DNA from: Wurfbainia villosa
Lineage: Eukaryota; Streptophyta; Magnoliopsida; Zingiberales; Zingiberaceae
DNA length: 64,000 nt
Assembly (NCBI GenBank): GCA_025175895.1
Contig: CM045989.1
Span: forward strand, 128,477,272 to 128,541,271
Reading direction: 5' to 3'
The first letter of the stretch is position 1, and every line of letters starts with the position of its first letter. This document shows positions 21,664 through 33,007 of the stretch, piece by piece. The notes beneath the pieces are model-generated. The model searched no databases and was not told the origin of the DNA. It saw only the letters and a list, made by a program, of their open reading frames with translations. Position numbers and translations under genes: made by a program.

Positions 21664-24600
21664 ATGACTTTCAGTCCACTTATTGTGATACTAAAGGAAA
21701 TAAACTTACTGTACCCAAATAATGTTGATTGGAAAAGAATCCAGATATTGTCTTATCTGCTAGGAAGTACATGTATGCACTCTTCGAAGAGTATCCTCCA
21801 GCCATGGTTGCTCAAAAAGGTTTCTACTTCTAAGCGGAAAGGTAAGAAGAAGGAGAAACAAGGTGGAGCAAATGTGGTGGGAGGATCTCAGGGAGGAGTG
21901 AAGAAGCCGAAAGGCAAGTACTTCACTTACAAGCAGGATGGACATTGGAAGGAGGACTGTCCCAATCCAAAGCAGAACAAAAGTATATCCTTTGGTCTAG
22001 TCATTGAAACATGGTTAACGGTATTATCTACCTGCACCTGGTGTGTAGATACGAGAGCCACTAATCATGTCTGCAATACTTTGTAGGGGTTCCAGGAAAC
22101 CCGACGACTAGCTAAAGAGGATATTACCATTTACTTGGGCAATGCCATGAAGATGGCGGCTATTGCAGTGGGAGATATTTTATTTATCTTTTGAGAAAAA
22201 TAAAGGTTTTGGTTCTTAAGAATTTCCTTTATGTACCCTTATTTAGAAAGAATTGATTTCGGTTTCTAAATTGTTTATGGATGGATAATCTATTTCTTTT
22301 CATGACAGATTTGTTATAAAAGGAATAGGGACATTATCTATTCAGGTACATAGATAGGAAATTTATAACTTGAACTACGAGATCCCATGGTGCAAATAGA
22401 AGTTATTAACTCATCTTCTAATTCCGATAAGAGAAAAGAACCTTCGAAAATGAACCAAACATATCTTTGGCATCTTAGGCTTGGTCACATTAACCTAAGT
22501 AGAATTCAATAGGTTGATAGCTGATGAACCTTTGGGTTCATTAGTGGTGGAGGATCTCCCAACCTGTGAATCTTGCTTGGAGGGTAAGATGACCAAGAGG
22601 CCTCTCAAGGCCAAGGGGTATAGATACAAAGATGTGTTGGAATTGGTTCATTCTGATTCGTATGGTCCTATGTCTATCCAGACAAGAGGTAGTTTTGAAC
22701 ATTTCATCTTTTTCATAGATGATTGTTCAAGATATGGATGACACTACGATCTGATCATGGTGGTGAGTACCTCTTGGGAGAGTTTAGGAACTACTTATCA
22801 AAGGTTGGGATTCAATCCCAATTGACTGTACCTGGCACACCCCAGCAGAACGGTGTAGCAGAGCGAAGGAATAGGACTCTTATGGAGATGGTTAGATCGA
22901 TGATGAGTTATTCTGACTTGCCATATTCATTCTGGGGATATGCTCTAGATACGACGGTAAACATTCTGAACCTGGTTCCATCTAAATCAGTGCCTTCTAC
23001 TCCCACAGAGTTGTGGACTGGGCGAAAGCCTAGTCTAAGACATATTCGGATATGGGGAGTTCAACACATGTGCTGAAGGCAGATGCTGGTAAGTTGGAAC
23101 CTCGTACAGAGGTACTCATGTTCATTGGCTATCCCAAGGGAACAAAGGGTGGATTGTTTTATAGTCCTAGAGATCAGAGGGTGATTGTTAGCACGAACGC
23201 CAGATTTCTAGAGGAAGACTATGTGATGACCCACAAGCCCAAGAGTAAAATTGTTCTGGAGGAGTTAAAAGGGAAGTCACTTCTTTAGTACCACCGCTAC
23301 AAGAGGACATACCACATGTCACTGTACCGCGTGTCACAGAGGATACACAGGTGATACCTCGTCGTAGTGGGAGGGTTGTGAGTCAGCCTGATAGATTCAT
23401 GTTCTTGGGAGAATCTTCTGATTTGGTCCCTGACGAACATGAACCTGATCCCTAAAAATACGACAAGGCAATCCAAGATATAGATGCAGCATCTTGGCAA
23501 AGTAAAATGAATACTGAGATTGAATCTATGGATTCAAGTCATGTCTGAGAGCTCTTATGCATAGCAGCTCATATGGATTATGAGGTGTGGCATATGGATG
23601 TCAAGATAGCTTTCCTTGATGGAAGTCTTGAGGAAAACATCTACATGAAGCGACCAGAGGGATTCATTGCTAAGGGCAAAGAGCATCTTGTATGTAAGCT
23701 TAATCGGTCCATTTATGGATTGAAGCAAGCTTCGAGGTCTTGGAACATCCGCTTTGAGGAGGTAAATCAGTCTTATGGATTTATTCAAAGTTCAGATGAG
23801 TCTTGTGTATACAAGAGATGTGATGGAAACGTAGTGGTATTTTTGTACTATACGTAGATGACATTTTGGTGGTTGGCAACAACATCGAAGTGTTATCGGA
23901 CGTAAGGGTATGGTTGTCCAAACAGTTTGATATGAAGGGCTTGGGAAAGGTGAGACATATCCTTGGGATCAAGGTTATAAGGGATCGCAGGAAAAGGATA
24001 TGGTGCTTATCCCAAGGTTCATACATAGACATGATTTTGGATCGTTTTAGCATGCAGAACTCCAAGAAGGGTTTTCTACCCTTAAGGCAAGGAGTTCCTT
24101 TATCTAAGGAGATGTGTCCTAGATCATCAAAGGAGATAGAGGAGATGAAGGCGGTTCCTTATGCTTCGACAGTAGGAAGCCTCATGTATGCTATGCTATG
24201 TACGAGATCAGATATCTGCTTTTCCATGGGCAAGGTCAGCAGATATCAGAGTAATCCAGGACAGGGACATTGGACTGCGGTTAAGCATATATTATAGTGC
24301 CTGAGAAGGACTAGGGATTATATGCTAGTTTACCGGGCAGACCAATTACTCCCTGTGGGTTGCATGGATTGCGACTTCAAATCAGATAGGGATAATAGTA
24401 AGTCTACCTCAGGTTTTGTGTTTACTTTAGGAGGTGGAGCCATTGTATGGAGGAGTGTCCAGCAGAAATGCGTGGCGGACTCCACCATGAAGCTGAGTGT
24501 GTGGCAGCCTATGAGGCGGCCAAAGAAGTTGTGTGGCTCAGGAACTTCCTGATGGACTTGGATGTGATTCCTGGTTTGCACAGAACTATCACGATTGATT

Positions 24601-24829
24601 GTGATAATAATGGTGAAGTTGCAAACTCGAAGGAACCACGAGCACATAAGGTAAGTAAATGCATAGAGCATAAGTACCACCTGATATAAGAAATCGTAAA
24701 GGAGGGAGTAGTTGATGTCGCCTAGATTGCATCAAAGGATGACCTGGTAGACCCTTTCACTAAGGCACTTCTAGCGAGAGCTTTGATAGGCATATGGAGG
24801 GAAGGGGAATCAGATGTATGGCAGTATGA
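21664..24829 (+). pseudogene. gag-pol of element B, with three large deletions and many stops
   Basis: Starts at the family gag start (MTFSPL). After about 40 codons gag is cut (junction near 21790-21805) and resumes at the Lys-rich tail and CCHC knuckle (CFTCK-type, here YFTYK with a lost Cys, about 21915-21960). The protease is degraded. The integrase zinc region (22470-22580) is followed at about 22738-22745 by a 91-nt deletion that puts TGA in frame, then by the DRS/E core (about 22745-22880). A further deletion near 23547 removes the start of reverse transcriptase. The remaining polymerase part has its YVDD motif shifted out of frame near 23850. RNase H fragments end at TGA 24827-24829. 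Non-functional. Confidence 0.88.
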
Positions 24830-24850
24830 TGACAGCATAGTCTTTTAGTA

Positions 24851-24862
24851 TAAGTGGGAGAT
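24851..24862 (+). other. Polypurine tract of element B
   Basis: TAAGTGGGAGAT directly before the 3' LTR; the same tract is in E and I. Confidence 0.85.
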
Positions 24863-27192
24863 TGTTGGGATGTATACTAAAAGTCTAGCTCTTTTGTATG
24901 AACATTTTTATTTTGAAATAAGAATCAAATGATCATTGTTTGCACTTTATATTTATTATATGTGTACATATTGTCTAATATTTTACATTGTAGATAACAT
25001 GGTGCTTGGTGTGGCACAGAAGATCATGTTATCAGTCCCTTGTAGAATATAAGTAGAGGCTCACAACCAAGATGGTTTTGGACAAACCATTGGCATGGAT
25101 GTAGTGTAGCTTGGTATTGTTTTGTCTTGAACATAGAGTTACACTAGTACACTTAGGTGTATTGAGCAGGACTGATATAGAGGTGATTCAATTTATTGCT
25201 GACTACATAATTGAATCGGACCTCGGATATTATGTTTTACATGCTCTTAATCCCGATATAATAACGGGCACATGTACTTAGTATTTATTTCTTTGATTTA
25301 CCAAAGGGTGAGATTTAAATGGATTAAATCAATATGCCCGGTAAGTTGGAAAATGATATTATTTACATGGTGTGCCGTTAATTATAGGAGGAAACCGTGT
25401 CCTATATATTAGGTTGATGATGTCCCCCTTGAGGAGCTCATAAGGTTCATCATGTAAATCCTGCAGGTTGACTTAGTCAACATGATGATAAGGTTGAGTG
25501 GTACTACTCGAGGAGTTGGATGTTAATTAATTGATGGTCAGTAAATCAATTAATTGACGGACATTCGATATCTTAAACATGAGGAGATGGATGTACAAAT
25601 AATATATGGAGCCCATATTATCATATTGGGGTTGGTGAGGTAATTCAATGGTGATCCTCTAGTGGAATGGAACATCATTGATGGATCAAGTTTGTGTGGT
25701 TCCGATCCATCGGGTGGCCAAGATCCAACTCCTCCTCATGGTCCCTATTGTAGCCTATTAACACCTCATGAAGTCTAGATCCAATGATGGAAAATAAAAC
25801 TCTAGATCCGACGGTGGAGATTAAATCTCTAGAATCGACGGTTAAGATTAAATCTCTAGATTCGACAGTGGAGATTAAATCCCTAGATCCGATGGTGGAG
25901 ATTAAATCTCTAGATCTGACGGTTGAGATTAAATCTCTTGATCCGATGGTTGAGATTAAATCTCTAGAACCAATGGAGGAGATTAAACCAAGGCCTAAAC
26001 CTAACTCTATATATATGGGCTTAGGCTTGGGCAGCAAGAGATGGAAAACCCTAATTGTGATAAGGTGGCTTGGGCGGCAAGAAATAGGAGGAGGCTAGGG
26101 TTAGGGTTTGGTTCATGGTGTTGGGCGGCAACAAGGAGAAGGGAGCTTCTTCTTCTTCTTCCCAATGGTGGCCGGCACCCTTCTTCCTCCTTCCTCCTTG
26201 GTTTGGCCGGTGCCCAAGCTTCTCCCCTTGATCTATGGCTTGTGGTGGATGAGATGAGGGTTGCTTCCCATGGGCGGCAACCAATTCTAGTTGGGATAGG
26301 AATAGGAGTGGGGCTAGGGTTAGGGTTTGGTTGTTGGTGTTGGGCGGCAACAAGGAGAGGGAGATTCTTCTTCATTTTCCTTTGATGGTCGGCCCCTCTT
26401 CCTTCTTCCCTCTACCTTGGCCAAAGCTCAATTTATTCTACTTCCCTTCATCCTTAGCCGGAAATTAAGGAGAGCCTAGTTTAGGATTTGGGCGGCAACA
26501 TGGAGAAGGGGTGTTTTCTTTCTTCTTCTCCAAGTGTTGGCCGGCCCCCATGCCCTTGTTGTTTTTCTTTTGGTTGGTTTCCATACTCCATTTTATCTTC
26601 CTTGGCTGGCGGCAACATCGAGTTTATTGACTTGGTGGCCGGTTCTAGAAAGGAAGATGAGTTTTGTTTTAGGATCTTCCTTTGTTCCTAGTGAACAAGG
26701 AAAGGAAGATTGGTGATCTAGGAGGCTTCAACTTTTGGTAGATCGTCGCCCACACTACGTCCAAAAGGAGGGAGGACATACAATAGAAGATCAAGAGGTA
26801 TAACAAGAGGTATAATCTTGTTTATTTGTATTAATGTTCTTTTGTATTATGTTTATAGTTGCTTTTCAATTATATGCATGTATTATATGGATGTTTACTT
26901 TATGTCGGTGTTGATTATACATGTCTATATTCATATGTATTTGTATAATCATGGACCACGAAGATAAACACAAAAACCGGCGATCCGTCCGTCGTCTCTT
27001 CTGTGGCTAAACGACTAGAAGAGCTTGGTTGCTTGAACAACTAGTTTGTTCAAGTGATCGCTCGAGTCGTTAGCACGACGACGAATTGGTTGAGCTTAGG
27101 AAACTCATCCCATCCGGATTAGTTTTCATTAGTGAAAATTTTAATCCGGGTACATGGGAGTCGATGAGTCTCCTAGGAGCATGTCACCAACA
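24863..27192 (+). repeat. 3' LTR of element B
   Basis: 2,330 bp, TGTTGGGATG...ACCAACA, followed by the duplication CATAC. It carries seven 27-bp minisatellite units (25797-25990), a TATA box (26008-26015) and telo-box-like CTAGGGTTAGGGTTTGG at about 26095 and 26310. It is uninterrupted and so gives the pre-insertion sequence of the split 5' LTR. Confidence 0.95.
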
Positions 27193-27197
27193 CATAC

Positions 27198-28314
27198 CTG
27201 GTGGTGTGCAACAACACGACATATATCATCTTGAACAGGTATACAATAATATAACCCATATAACATACAATAGTCTAATCCAACACATAGTTCATGCTCA
27301 ACAAACAGCATTATAGAATATGCAAATGACATGTAACATGACGTACAAGCATATGCAGCAATCATAGCTCAACTAAATGCAGCAACACATAGGCATATGT
27401 AAAACAAATATCGAAATACATGCATACATATATACATATCCCAACAATGCATATGCATGGTCATGTCTGCTGACCCTACGCACAACCACAACCCCATTGT
27501 GGCTTGGGTGGCACGACATAACAACTATCCCAACTCCAGCTACCACTACTCTCAAGTGGTCGAATGGGTAGTATTAATAAGTAGCCGTCAGAGAGCTATA
27601 TGCTACACCACGGGGGTCCCTGTTACTGGCTGCTCAGTCACTACCCATGAGTGGTTGAGCACCGCACACAAGACGACTGCACAACACACAACTACCACCA
27701 TATATAGTGGGCAAGTGCGCAACTCTAACTACCACCCTCAACAGTGGCCAAGTATGCAACACCAGTTACCACCATCTATAGTGGTCGAGCACGGCACATC
27801 CAATGATCTGCACTCAACCCTGCAACCACTACCCCGAGTGGCCGAGGAGGTAAGATAACTGACGACCCATCTCAACCACAAGGGAGACCCAGTCGACAAC
27901 ATGCATGCAATGTAATGATGCATAGCTTCACACACGTATCCCCGCAACACTCTCTATCCCACAGAGAGTCCTAGTCAACCATATGTCAACAATACAAGTA
28001 CTATTAATCCACAATCACAACCTACTTATCTATGCACAGATAACTAGATCCACCATAGATGCACAACTAAGATGTGTATAACACAACAATCGACTCCATA
28101 ATATAATCCATCACCTAACCCTAGTGATGTGACATAGTAGCCCAATCTGAGTTCACAACGGTGCCCTTAACCACATGTACTTAACTGAACATCCATAAGC
28201 CAATATATAGTAGGGTTTGTAATTCATAACCGAGATAAATGAACGATGAATTAACAACAACACATCTCAAAGATCAAAGGCTAAGTACAAACACATGATT
28301 AAATAATGTTGGAA
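27198..28314. other. Older host sequence right of element B, with an array of imperfect palindromes
   Basis: Continuation of 9042 before B inserted. No coding signal. Between 27483 and 27847 there are about seven short units of the form ACCACY(5-8 nt)AGTGGYCGAG. The rest (27198-27470, 27850-28314) is AT-rich and shows nothing I can assign. It may be the LTR or UTR of an older element, which is unproven. Confidence 0.45.
27483..27847. repeat. Array of imperfect palindromes (ACCAC...AGTGG)
   Basis: Units at about 27483, 27542, 27638, 27691, 27728, 27765 and 27822. Each has a CCAC/GTGG-type inverted repeat around a 5-8 nt centre, often followed by TCGAG or CCAAG. Confidence 0.7.
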
Positions 28315-28765
28315 TGTTGGTGGTCGGCTAGAGGGGGGGTGAATAGCCCTCAATCATTGTACGGTGGAATAAGATCGTTCGTCATACGTCGCTTGTCTAC
28401 AATTGTCATTAGTGCAGCAGAAACAATAGAAACAAATAGAAATACTAACAACAACACAAGCACATGGAAATACACATGATATACGTGGTTCGGAACCGAA
28501 TGGTTCCTACTCCACGGGCGAGCTCACTGAGCTCTAGTTATGCGCACGACACTAACTAACACTCCTTCTCGACAACACGTCGAAGGTGGAGAAACCTCGT
28601 ACAAACAATTACAAAGTAATACACGAAGTACAAACAAGAATACAAATACAATACAAAAGAAAACTTTTCACCGATTGCTTTTGATCACTTGCTTGTTGCT
28701 TGCTTTTGTTTGCCCTTGAAGGTCTGGAATGCTACAGCAATTCCCCTCCAAAGTCACCCCAAAAG
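28315..28765 (-). repeat. 3' LTR of G, left part
   Basis: In element sense it ends CCACCAACA at 28315. Interrupted at 28765 by H; AAAAG 28761-28765 is H's duplicated target. Confidence 0.75.
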
Positions 28766-29958
28766 TGTTAGGGCAATCTCTTGCCATGATAAGGTTTTGA
28801 TGTGTGTGGCAAAGGGTTTAAGTTGGGTTGGTATTGTTATTTGATATGTGCGTTGGAGTCTTGCAGGACTTAGTAATTCGCACATGGAGCCTTGGCGGGT
28901 TCACCCTCACAACCTCGTGCCTGAGTCAGAGAAGGAGCATTGCAGAGTCGTGCGCTTGATGCTGCCGAGGGACCGCCGGATGAGATGACTTGAAGTGAAG
29001 CCAAGGAAGCAGACTTTGGAGGCAAGAGACGCGAAGGAGCATTGTAGAGCCATGCACCTGATGCTGCCGAGGGACATGACCGCGGATGAAGAGAGCTTCG
29101 GCGAGGGACTTCGAGTGAGATGAGAGAATGAGTGAAATGTAAGTAGCTCATTAGGTGAACTTGGCCGAATGGCTGAGTGTCGGAGACTTGACCGCAAGGG
29201 TTAAGGTTTACCCGACCGTCGGAAGCTCAAACTTATGTTAAGTTTGAGTTTCACACGGCACTAGTCGACTGCCATGTAATGGCAGTCGACTGCTCCGAAT
29301 CGAATGTAGTTCGACAAGAGATATCGATCACATCAATTCAGCAATGATCGGGTCGAAAGGGTTTGGCCACAGAACCGCTCATAGCCGACTGAGCAGTCGA
29401 CTACGGAGGCAGCAGTCGACTGATGAGGTCCATCAGTGGACTGCCAAGTGTTCCGTTGGACTACAACGGTCGGGATCCGACGTGTTTGGAGATAGTTGTG
29501 GTGGCGACAGTCGACTGGTGGCGGCCAACGGGAAGAAAAGCCTCCACTCTATAAAAAGAAAGGGTGTGGAGCTTTGGGGGGCTAATGCTCTTACTCCAAA
29601 CGACCATCCAAGTGCCCCACAAGCACTAAACTCTTCTTACTTGCTTTTACTCCATTCTTATTGTAAAAAGAGTGATCTTGTTTGTAAAGGTTACCTCCAC
29701 CTAGCTTGGTGCAAAGGAGAGACCAATTGTGATTGGCTTTGGAGGAGTGATTCACCTTGGACGAATCGGACCGTGGATTAGCGGCGTAGCCATGAACCAC
29801 GTTATACCATCGTGTTAGCATTTGTTTAATTGTTTATCTTTTGCTTTGTCTATTTGTATATTCCGCTTGCGCTAATCTTTTGTAGACGAACAATTTACGA
29901 CATCCATTGGAAGAGGGCTATTCACCCCCCTCTAGCCGGCCGTCCCAATCTCCCAACA
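28766..29958 (+). repeat. 5' LTR of H
   Basis: 1,193 bp, TGTTAGGGCAATCTC...TCCCAACA. It has TATAAAAA at 29550-29557 and palindromic decamers CAGTCGACTG at 29283, 29413 and 29508, with one-base variants at 29262 and 29394. Confidence 0.93.
29550..29557 (+). promoter_or_regulatory. TATA box in 5' LTR of H
   Basis: TATAAAAA; the same box is at 33852-33859 in the 3' LTR. Confidence 0.6.
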
Positions 29959-29960
29959 AG

Positions 29961-29973
29961 TGGTATCAGAGCC
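29961..29973 (+). other. Primer-binding site of H
   Basis: TGGTATCAGAGCC, two bases after the LTR; initiator tRNA-Met type. Confidence 0.9.
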
Positions 29974-30020
29974 AAGGAAAGCTTGTCGAGGACTAACCGC
30001 CACAACAAGTAACATTCAAA

Positions 30021-31747
30021 ATGGCCGGCTCAAACATCCACCCACCGAAGTTCGATGGGGAATTCGCTTGGTGGAAGAAGCGAATGGAGGTATTCTTCGA
30101 AACCGACTTTGAAATCCTTTTAATAATGGAAAATGGTTTTGAGTTGCCCAGGAACGAAAATGGGGAGCCATTGGAGAAATCAAAGTGGAGCAAGAGGTAA
30201 AGAGAAGAATATTTGGCAAATTCAAAGGCCAAGCACCACCTATACAATGTCCTCCCTCAACAAGAAGTCAATAGGATACGAGAGTGTGCTAGCGCCAAGG
30301 AAATGTGGGAGAAACTAATAGAAATCCATGAAGGCACATCCAAGGCAAAGCTAGCAAGGAGAGATGTTCTTCGCTCCCAATTGTCCAATATCAAACTTGA
30401 ACAGGGAGAGAAGGTAAAATCCCTACACTCTAGATTTAAGGAAATACTAACCGGTTTAACAAGTGTAGGTGAAAAGCTCTCCAACCGGGATATGGTAATG
30501 AAGGCCATAGATGCCTTTCCCCGGTCCTCAAGATGGAGCTCTATGGTGGATTCGTTCTATATCTCCAAGAACTTGGAAGTAAGTACCTTGGAGGAGTTCT
30601 TCTCAACAATGGAGCTCCACGAAACGAGGCTTGAAGGAATACAAGAAGAACCAAAAATCCAACCTTCAAGAGGAGTAGCATTCTTGGCAAACAAGGGGAA
30701 GAAGAAGATAGAGATCCCCTCCTCCTCCGATGATGAAGCATCCTCCTCCTCCTCCATGGATAGCACGGAAGAAGCGTATATGGTAAGGAGGGTAAGACGT
30801 GCATTAAAAGGTTTTCATTTTAATAAATCTAATGATAGGAGTAGAAGACAAAGGGGGAAAATTATTTGCTATAATTGCCAAGGAGAGGGACACATAAGGG
30901 ACAATTGTCCTCTCTTGAACAAAAGCAAGGAGGAGAAGAAAAAGAAGGAAGAAAAGAAGAAGAAAAAGGGGAGCAAGAAGAAAAAGGAAGAGGAGAAGAA
31001 GGCAAAGGAAAAGGGGAAGGCCAAGGCATTCAAAGCAAATACATGGGATGACCCTTCCTCCTCCTCTTCATCATCATCCGAGGAAGAAAACGCATTTGTC
31101 ACCAACATAGCATTGATGGCATTTGATGACTTGGATTGCTCTTCCACCGAAAATGAAGAATCAAGCACAAGTGGAGAGAGCTCAAGTGAAGGGGGAGCCT
31201 CCTCTACCTCCTCATCCGAAGAAGAAGAAGAGGACATGGAAACTATGGTAACTAATCTAACTCCCAAGAAAATAGTTTCTATGATTTCTAGTCTTACTAA
31301 GGATTTGTTTAGAGCCAAGAAAAAGAACAAAAGCATGCTTGATCAAATTAAGGACTTAGAAAATAAACTAGAAAAAGCATGCTTAAATGATGATAATATT
31401 TCTTCTTGCCATGATGATGCATGCTCACATGAATATATGCCATTTAATGTTAATGATAAGAAAATAGGGCTCTAAGGAAAAAGGTAGACTATCTGACAAA
31501 AGCCCTAGAGAAATTCACAATTGGCTCAAACACCTTGAACATGATCATAGGGAGCCAAAGAGCTAGCTTCAATAAGAAAGGCCTAGGTTATAAAGAAAAG
31601 AAAAATGAAAAGGCCTACAAATGCCTAATTGCTAGGGGACTAGATAAAAAGAAAGTAATTGCTAGGAAATGGATTCCCATGGAGTATCTTGTGAACCCCA
31701 TAGGAAAGAACCTATTTTGGGTTCCAAAATCCATCCTTAAGGGTTAG
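30021..31747 (+). pseudogene. gag of element H, one stop codon and one frameshift
   Basis: Copia-type Gag starting at ATG 30021, 48 bases after the primer site. Residues 1-59 are open, TAA occurs at codon 60 (30198-30200), then the same frame is open to 31475. The capsid-like part spans roughly codons 60-200 (UBN2-type Gag fold by resemblance). A CCHC zinc knuckle is at codons 283-296 (C-x2-C-x4-H-x4-C, CYNCQGEGHIRDNC). Then come a Lys/Glu-rich stretch (about 300-345), Ser/Glu-rich acidic blocks, and a probable coiled coil near 440-460. A frameshift near 31465-31476 leads into a further basic C-terminal part ending at 31747. This is about 575 codons in all, long for copia Gag and in line with Sirevirus Gag. 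It binds genomic RNA and forms the particle in functional relatives. Confidence 0.88.
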
Positions 31748-32993
31748 AAAACCCCTAGAGTAGTCAACCATATGCAATTGACCTATATCATATTTTGGTT
31801 GACTTAGGATGGCGGGACAACATTTTGAAATAGTGTTAGGTGATGATAACGTGCCTATAAATAGTTAATAATGTTTAAATCATGATAATCAATATAATTG
31901 CTATGTATATGTGCAATCATGATTTATGATTTTGAAATTTGGCACATCATCATGAGAAATAGGGTTTAAATCATGCCTTAGGTGATATTTTGTTTATTAT
32001 CATGATATAATACCTAATGCATGATAACAATTCAATGAATTCATGTGTTTCATGATCATAATGTAGAATTCATTCATATATGTCATTATGATCATGAGGA
32101 TTGTTAGGGTGATACTTAACCTTGATAAAATTGCATGAATATAATGGTTAAGTATATATAAATACCTCTAGGATACATCTCACAATCACTATAGGCTACC
32201 ATGATTGAAAACTTAGCATGAGTGAGATGTTAGGATGATACAAATGTCCACTAATGCCTATGACACTTAGATGGTCATTTAAGGTATCAAAATAGCAATA
32301 ATAGACCAATCATGGGGAAGGCTTATGTTTAATTCATAGACATATTGCCCAAAGATCATGGTTGGATATTTCATATGTTTTCAAAACAATTTCTTACCTT
32401 AAAATATGTGTATTCATGTTTTGAAACAATTCAAACTGAAACTAGGTGTTAAAATGGATACTATTATAATAAAAAACCTAGTAGTTTTTAAAGCTTTTGG
32501 ATTTTTGGAAAATACATGAAAATATAATGATTTTTCACTGATAAAGAATCTTACAAGAAATATGTTCTCCAAATTTCATGATTTTTTGAATTTTCTAGAA
32601 TTTTTAATGCATTTCTAAAATTCGCCCAGAAAATCATAATTTCGGAAACCATTGTGCTAGTCGACTGCCATACTGATAGCAGTTGACTGCTCACCTAAAA
32701 AACAGTCTAATATTTTTTGATTCCAGATTTTAAACATGTTTTTGGTATTTTCCTTCTATTAGACTTGATGCCATGGGTTTATAACTTAGTATTAATCTTT
32801 TTGATGGTGTCAAAGGGGGAGAAATAATTGTGTTTAAGTAAATTATGATAGGGGGAGAATTTGTAGAGAGAGTTTCATGGATTAAGGGGGAGTTGTATGT
32901 TGTTATATCATGTTTATGTTTACATGCTTTCTTACCTTAGAAATTTTTATCAAATGTTTTTTTTTACCTAACTTAAACGGATTGCCACACATC
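31748..32993 (+). other. Non-coding internal region of H in place of pol
   Basis: AT-rich, no open frame of note and no trace of pol motifs. It holds two AGTCGACTG-type palindromes (about 32660 and 32685) and three polypurine tracts: AAAGGGGGAGAAA near 32814, AGGGGGAGAATTT near 32851 and AAGGGGGAGTTG near 32886. Segments resemble the internal region of G in reverse orientation (35900-36650). Confidence 0.7.
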
Positions 32994-33007
32994 AAAAAGG
33001 GGGAGAT
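32994..33007 (+). other. Main polypurine tract of H
   Basis: AAAAAGGGGGAGAT directly before the 3' LTR, the last of about four such tracts. Confidence 0.85.

Larger units (their letters stand above)
9048..27192 (+). mobile_element. Ty1/copia LTR retrotransposon B, with element C nested in its 5' LTR
   Basis: Complete plus-strand element: 5' LTR 9048-20600 (interrupted by C), primer site 20603, leader, broken gag-pol, polypurine tract, 3' LTR 24863-27192. The 5-bp target-site duplication CATAC is present at 9043-9047 and 27193-27197. Without C the element is about 8.9 kb. Its gag and integrase are deleted at the same positions as in A. It lies in the same older sequence that A entered at 5007. 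Confidence 0.95.

Noticed and set aside
28870..29197. Minus-strand ORFs of 93-96 codons in the H LTRs (also at 33112-33439)
   Set aside because: Present in both LTRs as copies, two overlapping frames, no motif; by-products of GC-richer LTR sequence.
30869..31336. 155-codon Ser/Phe-rich ORF on the minus strand
   Set aside because: Shadow of the Lys/Glu/Ser-rich part of H gag on the plus strand.
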